Shown in pieces: positions 1-5,631 of a stretch of 36,926 nt of DNA. The notes under the pieces are model-generated. The model did no database searches and was not told where the DNA came from. It worked only from the letters and a program-made list of their open reading frames with translations. The DNA is from an uncultured Bacteroidales bacterium. GTDB lineage: Bacteria; Bacteroidota; Bacteroidia; Bacteroidales; Bacteroidaceae. Made by a program: the position numbers and the translations under genes. The stretch covers positions 1-36,926 of the forward strand of contig CACYOC010000046.1 in assembly GCA_902775975.1 (NCBI GenBank), read 5' to 3'. Numbering within the stretch: position 1 is the stretch's first letter; each line of letters starts with the position of its first letter.

Positions 1-120
1 CGTGACGAGTGGGAGACCACCCGCGATGCCACCTATGTCTTCCTGCCTGTCACCTTTGATAAGAACGGCCGTCCCACCATCGAGTGGCGCGACGAGTGGT
101 GTCTGGAGGACTACAAGTAA
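1..120 (+). CDS. C-terminal end of an unidentified protein (possibly a glycosidase)
   Basis: The frame starting at base 1 is open for 39 codons and ends at TAA 118-120, so this is the tail of a gene that begins outside the window. The fragment reads through YVFLPVTFDKNGRP and ends in WRDEWCLEDYK. A hydrophobic strand, an 'NGRP' turn and a terminal 'EW.DEW' strand resemble the C-terminal ends of some Bacteroidetes glycoside hydrolases such as GH43-like enzymes, but 39 residues are too few to assign a family. The longer overlapping frames from base 2 and base 84 look like shadows. Confidence 0.6.
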   Translation, partial: RDEWETTRDATYVFLPVTFDKNGRPTIEWRDEWCLEDYK

Positions 121-207
121 AGGTTGGTGGTGTGACGTTTCGTGCAGTTTTGTACGTTTCTCCATGTCTTTGCACGATGTTACGCCCTCGGTACTCTTAT
201 ATATCAT

Positions 208-215
208 TACCTTTG
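208..215 (+). promoter_or_regulatory. -7 promoter element of the 263-1501 gene
   Basis: TACCTTTG matches the Bacteroidetes -7 consensus TAnnTTTG and would start transcription about 40 bases before the ATG at 263. No good TTTG is present at the -33 distance. Confidence 0.5.
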
Positions 216-262
216 CCCTCAGAAAATCGAATCAATCGTTTAATTAATAACAAACTAAAACA

Positions 263-1501
263 ATGAAAACAAAATTACTAAAATTGTCATTCGCAATGCT
301 GGCTATGATGTCAGTAACGGGAGTGAAGGCAGCTGAGATACAGCCTCGCGCCACCACAACATGGTTGTTCAGCCAATTCTATGAAAATGCCACTGTCTCT
401 ACAATTACAACAGAAGAAGGGAAATTAGGCCAATTGTATGTCTATGACAAATTGTATTTCTGTATAGGTGATGGTAGCGTAGAAAGAACGAGGTCTATAA
501 CAGCGACAGCAGCAACATCGATGCCAAATAGCACAGCTCCTGCCATTAGTGATTATACTCCGTTTGCAAAAGGAGACTATGTGGGTATTAAATTCAATGC
601 TGCCTCAAGTACTTCTCAGGATGTGTATGTAGATAATACTTCTCAGTATATGTTGGTGGGGGTAAAACCAATAGTTGCGGGTAAGCTATATGTTCTTGTA
701 AACACAAAGTCAAGTGGAAAAAATGCATATCTTTACGAGGGTAAAACAGTTAAAGATACAAAATCAAGAAGTACTTCTGACTGGATTCTCCTTTCGTGTG
801 ATGTGACAGCTAATAAACGTTATTTTATTGGGTGTGAAGAAACTGATTGGATTTTGTATGGTGTAAAGTTTGTGCCGAATGAAGATAGAACTGATCTGAC
901 ACAGCATGATATCTCAGTTAATGTAAATAACGGCTATGCAACGTTCTCTTCAGCCTGTAACTATAGGGTGCCTTCTGGCTACAAGGCCTATGTGGTGTCG
1001 GCTGTTGATGCTACAAAAGCAACCTTGACGAAAATAGATCATATTCCATCTAATACAGGTGTTATTTTGATTGGTGATGTTTGTGAAACAGGAACCATTA
1101 CCATGAAGAATATTCGAGAGACTGATATTACTGATAACGACAAGACTAATGCTGCCAGCAATCAGTTGATTGCTAATGTTGGTGAGTATGCGCTGCCAGC
1201 AAACTATGGCTCTGACTATAATTACACGCTGGCTTACGATGGTGGTCCAGTGTTCAAACATTCAACAGGTGTTGGCAGCGTGTCAGCAAATAAGGCTTAC
1301 CTCCGTACAACGGTGAACGTTGAGGGTGCTGCTCGTGGATTTGACTTGGTTTTCGACGAGGGAGAAACGACAGGCATCAGAGAAATGGAGAAATTGAGAA
1401 ATGGAGAGAATGAGAAATTCTATAACCTCAATGGCCAACTTGTTGCTCAGCCCACTCGTGGCCTCTATATCGTGAATGGTAAGAAAGTAATCATTAAGTA
1501 A
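263..1501 (+). CDS. secreted protein of unknown function with 'NGKKV' C-terminal tail
   Basis: The 412-residue product begins with a typical signal peptide (MKTKLLKLSFAMLAMMSVTGVKA, cleavage near residues 23-24). The middle is rich in Thr, Ser and Asn with alternating hydrophobic residues, which suggests a beta-sandwich adhesin-like or glycan-binding fold. I recognise no catalytic motif. The last 25 residues (YNLNGQLV ... GLYIVNGKKVIIK) are a short Prevotella-type terminal strand, resembling the last part of a type IX secretion sorting domain; export by that route is inference. The DNA is clearly more AT-rich than the polysaccharide loci downstream. The chosen start is the only one in front of the signal peptide. 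A second protein with the same tail lies at 22557-23741. The gene is followed after 19 bases by a small peptide gene and probably shares its transcript. Confidence 0.8.
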   Translation: MKTKLLKLSFAMLAMMSVTGVKAAEIQPRATTTWLFSQFYENATVSTITTEEGKLGQLYVYDKLYFCIGDGSVERTRSITATAATSMPNSTAPAISDYTPFAKGDYVGIKFNAASSTSQDVYVDNTSQYMLVGVKPIVAGKLYVLVNTKSSGKNAYLYEGKTVKDTKSRSTSDWILLSCDVTANKRYFIGCEETDWILYGVKFVPNEDRTDLTQHDISVNVNNGYATFSSACNYRVPSGYKAYVVSAVDATKATLTKIDHIPSNTGVILIGDVCETGTITMKNIRETDITDNDKTNAASNQLIANVGEYALPANYGSDYNYTLAYDGGPVFKHSTGVGSVSANKAYLRTTVNVEGAARGFDLVFDEGETTGIREMEKLRNGENEKFYNLNGQLVAQPTRGLYIVNGKKVIIK

Positions 1502-1504
1502 TAG

Positions 1505-1511
1505 AAGGAGG
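1505..1511 (+). promoter_or_regulatory. Shine-Dalgarno sequence of the 51-residue peptide
   Basis: AAGGAGG stands nine bases before the ATG at 1521. So strong a Shine-Dalgarno sequence is unusual in Bacteroidetes and supports translation of the short frame that follows. Confidence 0.6.
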
Positions 1512-1520
1512 AAAGAAGAT

Positions 1521-1676
1521 ATGAAAAAAATATATATCAAGCCCGTTCTGGAAACCGTGGCAATTCATACAAATTCGTTAGTCTGTACATTGATTGCGAT
1601 GTCATCAGGAAGTCAAAGTAATGATGCTGCCCTCGGCCGTGAGTATGACTTCGACGACGATGAAGAAGAGTATTAA
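1521..1676 (+). CDS. 51-residue acidic-tailed small peptide
   Basis: This short frame begins MKKIYIKPVLETVAIHTNSL and ends in the acidic run YDFDDDEEEY. The design 'MKK.Y.KP.LE.V..' followed by a small Ser/Ala/Gly-rich middle and an Asp/Glu tail is one I associate with small unannotated Prevotella and Bacteroides peptides often found near secreted proteins; that link is from memory. Support in the sequence is the AAGGAGG Shine-Dalgarno at 1505, a start 19 bases after the preceding stop, and a terminator 50 bases after its own stop. There is one Cys at residue 22 and no clear signal peptide. The function is unknown. Confidence 0.65.
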   Translation: MKKIYIKPVLETVAIHTNSLVCTLIAMSSGSQSNDAALGREYDFDDDEEEY

Positions 1677-1726
1677 TAGTTTTTTTATAAGTTAATATTT
1701 TTGTAGTATTTTAGTTAGTATTAGTT

Positions 1727-1758
1727 CGGCAGGCAATCCAAGAGTGGGTTGCCTGCCG
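1727..1758 (+). terminator. intrinsic terminator after the small peptide gene
   Basis: Arms CGGCAGGCAATCC and GGGTTGCCTGCCG pair over 13 positions with one G-T wobble around a 6-base loop. The hairpin is followed by the T-rich run TTTGTGTTGTTCT. It ends the 263-1676 unit. Its right arm overlaps the left 21-bp direct repeat (1754-1774). Confidence 0.8.
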
Positions 1759-1774
1759 TTTGTGTTGTTCTCAA
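1754..1774 (+). repeat. left copy of a 21-bp direct repeat bracketing the ATPase unit
   Basis: The 21 bases starting TGCCGTTTG and ending GTTCTCAA recur without mismatch at 3164-3184. The two copies enclose the promoter, palindromes and whole ATPase gene. Similarity stops abruptly at both edges of each copy. Confidence 0.8.
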
Positions 1775-1794
1775 TAATGAATTTTCCTCTTTTT

Positions 1795-1826
1795 TTTGGC
1801 GGTTTCGAAAATTATGTTTAAATTTG
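1795..1826 (+). promoter_or_regulatory. promoter of the DUF4143 ATPase gene
   Basis: TTTG (1795-1798) and TAAATTTG (1819-1826) are separated by 20 bases, the spacing of the Bacteroidetes -33/-7 promoter. Transcription would begin near 1833, just at the first of two palindromes. Confidence 0.65.
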
Positions 1827-1831
1827 CAGCG

Positions 1832-1888
1832 GAATTGCTTTTTACGGAAAGCAAAATAGTCAACGAATTGCTTTTTATGGAAAGCAAA
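1832..1888 (+). repeat. tandem pair of palindromes, candidate operator or leader hairpins
   Basis: A 24-base unit starting GAATTGC is present at 1832-1855 and 1865-1888 with one mismatch and a 33-bp period. Each unit holds the inverted repeat TTGCTTT-N6-AAAGCAA (1835-1854 and 1868-1887). The pair lies immediately downstream of the predicted transcription start, so it could be a repressor site for autoregulation or form two hairpins in the leader RNA. Confidence 0.75.
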
Positions 1889-1938
1889 TTATGGCAGAAT
1901 ATGTTTAACAAATAAAGCACTACGAACGATAAAATCAA

Positions 1939-3141
1939 ATGATGGAAGCACTGTTTGAGCGGCAAGAAGCCATGTTTCGTGCTACGAGCATGGATATCAT
2001 CAGGAGTTTCATGGGGCAGGTAAACTGGAACGCTCCCATGCTTTGCATCCGTGGTTCAAGAGGAGTAGGAAAGTCCACGATACTCAGGCAGTATATACGA
2101 CAGCATTTTGACGTGGGCAGCGAAGAGGTGCTTTACTGTTCGTTAGACTGGGGGTATTTCACTCAGCATACCATACTTGAAGTAGCGGAACAATTCTATA
2201 AACGAGGCGGTAAACTCTTAGTATTCGATGAAGTCCATAAGTACGACCATTGGAGCCGGGAAGTGAAAGAAATTGCGGAGACTTATCCTAGTTTGCAACT
2301 GATGCTAAGCGGTTCGTCCTTGTTAAAACTACTGGATGGCGATGCCGATTTGTCCAGACGTTGTCGTGGATATGACATGCCAGGACTGTCATTCAGAGAG
2401 TATTTGCAGTTCTATAAATCCATAGAGCTGCCTGCATATACTTTAGAAGAAATCCTTGACAACTCTCAGGATATTGCTGCCAGAGTCAATGCCGAATGCA
2501 GACCGTTACAGCATTTCCATGAATATCTGCGTTATGGCTATTATCCTTTTTATCTGACAAACCCCATTGATTACTACGCACTTATAGAACAGACGGTCAA
2601 CTATGTTGTGGATGTGGAGTTGCCTCAGCAGAGAAGCGTAAATCCGGCTAATTGCCGTAAAATCAAGGCATTGCTGAATGTGCTGGCTCAGCAGATTCCA
2701 TATGCGGTGGACATCACTAAGCTGGCCTCCATTTCTGGCTTACAGCGTAATACCGTTATTGAGTATTTGGGACATTTGAAAGATGCTAAGTTGCTGAATT
2801 TGCTATATAGTGATCTGATATCTGTCAAAAAGCTTCAAAAACCAGATAAGATATACCTCGAGAATCCTAATTTGCTCTACGCCTTAGCTACGACGCCAGT
2901 CAAAGTAGGAACAGTTCGTGAATGTTTTGCTGTCAATCAGCTAAACTATCAGCATACTGTTGAATATGGAAAGTCACAAGGAGATTTCAAGGTTGATGGT
3001 AGGTGGACTTTCGAGGTAGGTGGTGAAAAGAAAACATTTGATCAGATAGCAGAAATTCAAGATTCTTACGTTTTAGCAGATGACATAGAGATGCCTCACG
3101 GCAAGAAAATCCCACTATGGTTATTGGGGTTTCTCTATTAA
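1939..3141 (+). CDS. AAA-family ATPase with DUF4143-type C-terminal region
   Basis: The 400-residue protein carries a Walker A motif, GSRGVGKST, at about residues 39-47, and a Walker B, LLVFDEVHK, near residue 94. A sensor-like LMLSGSS follows, then a winged-helix-like segment (ITKLASISGLQRNTVIEYLGHL) near 260-290. The C-terminal third ends with GDFKVDGRWTFEVGGEKK, resembling the PD-(D/E)xK-like end of DUF4143 proteins. The order AAA_14 then DUF4143 is typical of a large Bacteroidetes and archaeal ATPase family whose substrate is mostly unknown. The gene stands alone between 21-bp direct repeats and has its own promoter with two palindromes in the leader. ATG ATG at 1939 gives two adjacent possible starts. 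The family is often present in many copies per genome and behaves like a mobile or toxin-linked cassette; that role here is inference. Confidence 0.85.
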   Translation: MMEALFERQEAMFRATSMDIIRSFMGQVNWNAPMLCIRGSRGVGKSTILRQYIRQHFDVGSEEVLYCSLDWGYFTQHTILEVAEQFYKRGGKLLVFDEVHKYDHWSREVKEIAETYPSLQLMLSGSSLLKLLDGDADLSRRCRGYDMPGLSFREYLQFYKSIELPAYTLEEILDNSQDIAARVNAECRPLQHFHEYLRYGYYPFYLTNPIDYYALIEQTVNYVVDVELPQQRSVNPANCRKIKALLNVLAQQIPYAVDITKLASISGLQRNTVIEYLGHLKDAKLLNLLYSDLISVKKLQKPDKIYLENPNLLYALATTPVKVGTVRECFAVNQLNYQHTVEYGKSQGDFKVDGRWTFEVGGEKKTFDQIAEIQDSYVLADDIEMPHGKKIPLWLLGFLY

Positions 3142-3163
3142 TTTGCCACAAACCTGTTCCATA

Positions 3164-3184
3164 TGCCGTTTGTGTTGTTCTCAA
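3164..3184 (+). repeat. right copy of the 21-bp direct repeat
   Basis: It is identical to 1754-1774 and lies 22 bases after the ATPase stop codon, in the gap between the two convergent ATPase genes. Confidence 0.8.
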
Positions 3185-3220
3185 GTGCAAAAACTCGGCA
3201 AAGATTTGCAGTTCACGGGC

Positions 3221-4348
3221 TTATCGGATTAAGAAGAGGCGCATCAGCTGGTCTGCAACGTAATACTCGCCTGCCTCAAAAGATACAAGGCTGTAGGAGA
3301 GCAGTTTCTTGATGGAACTCTGTACACTGCTGGCCGACTTGAGACTGTACTGCCGAATAAAGCTGCCTGATGTGATGTGGCTGGCATGGTGTGCTTTGGC
3401 AATGGCATATAGCAGTTCCTTTTGTGGCAGGGCCAGACGGGACAATACCTCGCTGTAATGACGCTCTGCCTCACTCAGCATGCCCGTGACGGCCTGTCGG
3501 GTGTCGTCTTCTGTGCAGGGCGACCCGGCTTGTGCCGCCGCAAAGACTTCACGAAAGGTCTTCTGATTATAATAGGTGTTGCCGTCGAAGGTCTCATAGA
3601 CGCTCTTGATAGCCTCTATGGTAATCTGTTTGCCATAGGCCTGGAACTGGCGGTTCACGAAGTCGGCATATTTGTCCAAGGCGATGACGTCCAGATGCAT
3701 GATGTCGGCACTGTTATAGAACGGACGGGCCGAATCGAGAAACATCTCCTCCATCAGATGCCGTTCGCTGCCCGAGAATATGAACTGTGCATTGGAAGAC
3801 TGTTGTATATAGGAACGCAACAGTGCCTCTACATTCCGCTCGTCGTATGTGGCTATTTGCTGGAATTCTTCAATCACGATGATACAACGCTGCTCAGCCT
3901 GTTCCAGCGTTCGGAAAATTTCCTTAAGAGAGTATATCGGATTCTGAATGTCGCCCACCGAAATGCCAAAGGAGGGCAGCCCCGTCAAGTGGTCTATTGT
4001 AACTTTGCCCGTTAGCGAGTGCATGGTGGCCAACAGCATCTTCAACCACTTCTGTCCCTTGCCAGCCAGCGTATTAAACACAGCCTTTCCCAACTCGAAG
4101 GTGAACTCTTGAAGGGTAGATGTTCGCAGGATGTCGATAAAGATAGTAATGTAATGGTCGTTGACAGCAGGCTGTTCGACGCTGTGCAATATAAGTTGTG
4201 TCTTGCCTACACGCCGGGGGGACATTAGTACGACATTCGCCCCGTTCGTGATGTGCTTGACAAGCAACTGACATTCGTCAACTCGGTCGCAGAAATACGC
4301 AGAAGGTATTTTCCCTGACGTAATGAAAGGATTGCTGATAGCTGCCAT
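3221..4348 (-). CDS. archaeal-type P-loop ATPase
   Basis: The product has 375 residues if it starts at the ATG at 4348 (MAAISNPFITSGKIP...). A longer frame begins with TTG inside the -7 promoter element, so it cannot be the true start. Walker A is SPRRVGKT at residues 43-50 and Walker B is CIIVIEEFQQ near residue 160, followed by FIFSGSERHLM. The C-terminal part looks like a winged helix (ASHITSGSFIRQYSLKSA), which is usual for the archaeal ATPase family (PF01637-like, AAA+/STAND-related). The function of this family is not established. It is convergent with the DUF4143 ATPase and is not its paralogue: the P-loop and C-terminal region are different. Confidence 0.8.
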   Translation of the reverse strand: MAAISNPFITSGKIPSAYFCDRVDECQLLVKHITNGANVVLMSPRRVGKTQLILHSVEQPAVNDHYITIFIDILRTSTLQEFTFELGKAVFNTLAGKGQKWLKMLLATMHSLTGKVTIDHLTGLPSFGISVGDIQNPIYSLKEIFRTLEQAEQRCIIVIEEFQQIATYDERNVEALLRSYIQQSSNAQFIFSGSERHLMEEMFLDSARPFYNSADIMHLDVIALDKYADFVNRQFQAYGKQITIEAIKSVYETFDGNTYYNQKTFREVFAAAQAGSPCTEDDTRQAVTGMLSEAERHYSEVLSRLALPQKELLYAIAKAHHASHITSGSFIRQYSLKSASSVQSSIKKLLSYSLVSFEAGEYYVADQLMRLFLIR

Positions 4349-4366
4349 TATTCTCTTTTTTGTTTG

Positions 4367-4398
4367 CAAATATAGGAATAAAGTATGATTCCGCCAAA
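4367..4398 (-). promoter_or_regulatory. promoter of the archaeal-type ATPase gene
   Basis: On the minus strand TTTG (4395-4398) and TATATTTG (4367-4374) are separated by 20 bases. The start at 4348 leaves a leader of roughly a dozen bases. Confidence 0.65.
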
Positions 4399-4495
4399 TA
4401 CCCCACCCGTTATCATTATTTATTTTGAATTATTTAACTTGCATTATTCGTTTTGCATAAATTCACATAACGGCCGTTCGTCATGCTGGTTGTGT

Positions 4496-4933
4496 TTACC
4501 ACACGTAGTCGTCTTGGTAGTCGTCGAAGCGGAGGGGCTGTGTCCACCCTGCCTCCTGGCAGATGCGGGCGATGTCCTGCTGCATCTGGGGAGTGATGAG
4601 GCGCACGCCGTTGCGGTATTCGTAGTACTGGCGGCGGGCATAGCGGCCGATGAGGCGGCTCTTGATGCTAATCTCCAGTTGGCGAGGCATGCCGTCGTAG
4701 AAGTGTACCATTCCCTTGGCGTGAGGGGCTGTGACGTTCTCGCGGTACTGCGGACACTGGTCGGTACCTGCCTGCGCCAACAGCGGATTGACGCAGCCTA
4801 CCTTGACGACGGTGGGGTCAGCTTGCTGCCCTACCAGCCAGCGCAGACAGTGTTCGCGCAGCGGACAGTGCTCGATGAAACACAACAGGTAGTGGGGTGC
4901 CTTCTGGCGGAATATTTCTTCTTGGCTTATCAT
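4496..4933 (-). CDS. DUF6078-like cysteine-rich protein
   Basis: The 145-residue protein begins MISQEEIFRQKAPHYLLCF. A longer frame to 4957 starts inside the -7 element and is rejected. Cysteines at about 18, 23, 29, 47 and 60 occur as C-x4-C-x5-C, then GC and QCP, which suggests metal binding. The C-terminal half contains RQYYEYRNGVRLITPQMQQ and ends DDYQDDYVW. The layout matches my memory of the DUF6078 family of Bacteroides and Prevotella, which has no known function. It is divergent from the VapE-like gene across the iteron region and lies upstream of the minus-strand ATPase, with a separate promoter. Confidence 0.7.
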   Translation of the reverse strand: MISQEEIFRQKAPHYLLCFIEHCPLREHCLRWLVGQQADPTVVKVGCVNPLLAQAGTDQCPQYRENVTAPHAKGMVHFYDGMPRQLEISIKSRLIGRYARRQYYEYRNGVRLITPQMQQDIARICQEAGWTQPLRFDDYQDDYVW

Positions 4934-4954
4934 GTCTTTTCTGTTTCTTTCCTG

Positions 4955-4986
4955 CAAAGGTACACATTTCTCTGTGATTCACCAAA
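4955..4986 (-). promoter_or_regulatory. promoter of the DUF6078-like gene
   Basis: On the minus strand TTTG (4983-4986) and TACCTTTG (4955-4962) are separated by 20 bases. It fixes the translation start at 4933. Confidence 0.7.
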
Positions 4987-5106
4987 TTTTCCCAAATCAA
5001 TTTTTACCCGTATGACAGCAGACTGTTACCTGTCATATTTGTTGGTAAACTTTACACTTATTCGTAATTGCTCTGAAAAATGAAAATTTAATTTTTTGCT
5101 CTTTTT

Positions 5107-5198
5107 TAACGTCACCACGTCACCAAGCAGTTAAACGGTTGATATTATGTATGTTACACGGGTGACGTTATGGTGACGTTAGCTTTGATAACGTCACC
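5107..5198. repeat. iteron cluster A (GGTGACGTTA family)
   Basis: Full decamers occur in inverted sense (TAACGTCACC) at 5107-5116 and 5189-5198, and in direct sense (GGTGACGTTA) at 5161-5170 and 5172-5181. A partial ACGTCACC lies at 5117-5124. The two direct copies start 11 bp apart, close to one helical turn. Together with cluster B this resembles the iterons of a replication origin. Confidence 0.8.
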
Positions 5199-5265
5199 TT
5201 TTTGGCGTAGAATAGGTTGAAATGTTTCTAAATGCTTGTTTGTCAGTTATATAAGTGCTACATGA

Positions 5266-5336
5266 AAAGTGTTTCCGCCGTGGAAACGGAGTGTTTCTCC
5301 TAAGGAAACGGAGTGTTTCTATAGGGGAAACACTTT
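5266..5336. repeat. array of three hairpins, 22-bp period
   Basis: Three units GTTTC(C/T)-N5-GGAAAC start at 5271, 5293 and 5315, exactly 22 bp apart, joined by GGAGT. The loops differ (GCCGT, CCTAA, ATAGG) while the arms are kept. The outermost bases also pair: AAAGTGTTTCC (5266-5276) is the exact complement of GGAAACACTTT (5326-5336), so the array can also fold as one long stem. It may be a protein-binding array, part of an origin, or a structured RNA. Confidence 0.8.
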
Positions 5337-5337
5337 G

Positions 5338-5345
5338 CAAAGGTA
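5338..5345 (-). promoter_or_regulatory. possible minus-strand -7 element reading into the hairpin array
   Basis: CAAAGGTA on the plus strand is TACCTTTG on the minus strand and would direct transcription leftward through the hairpins. No -33 TTTG is visible, so this is a weak candidate. Confidence 0.3.
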
Positions 5346-5451
5346 GTCCTCGTGGGATGAAAAGGGTATGCTGGAGTTGGGTAGAAACCCGCCTTAGAAG
5401 GGTCGAAAATGGGCTGATAACTGCAGGAAAACAGGTGAAATGTGCGGGTCG

Positions 5452-5553
5452 GGTGACGTTAGGTGACGTTAGGTGACGTTATAAAATGCTAACGTCACCT
5501 CGTAACTGCCAAATAATCAACGTGATAAACGAAAAGGTGACGTTATGACGTTA
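5452..5553. repeat. iteron cluster B (GGTGACGTTA family)
   Basis: Three perfect GGTGACGTTA copies stand in tandem with a 10-bp period at 5452, 5462 and 5472. An inverted TAACGTCACC lies at 5490-5499, another direct copy at 5536-5545 and a truncated TGACGTTA at 5546-5553. The cluster ends about 40 bp before the -7 element of the VapE-like gene, so the binding protein could both mark an origin and control this promoter. Confidence 0.85.
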
Positions 5554-5593
5554 TTTTTTCAATTTTTCTTTCAAAAATTTCATTTATATTTTG

Positions 5594-5601
5594 TATCTTT
5601 G
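5594..5601 (+). promoter_or_regulatory. -7 promoter element of the VapE-like gene
   Basis: TATCTTTG fits TAnnTTTG, 30 bases before the ATG at 5632. The -33 region is AT-rich without a TTTG, and the last iteron is just upstream. Confidence 0.55.
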
Positions 5602-5631
5602 CAACAGATAACGAACTAAAACGAAAAGAAT

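Noticed and set aside
3186-3210. TGCAAA...TTTGCA inverted repeat between the convergent ATPase genes as a terminator
   Set aside because: Six-base arms with a 13-base gap and no T-run are too weak to call.
4385-5083. 232-codon plus-strand open frame opposite the DUF6078-like gene
   Set aside because: It runs antisense to a protein with a good promoter and family resemblance; its translation is of shadow type and it has no promoter or signal of its own.
5107-5553. CRISPR array
   Set aside because: The repeats are 10-mers in both orientations with irregular or no spacers, and there are no cas genes; iterons fit better.
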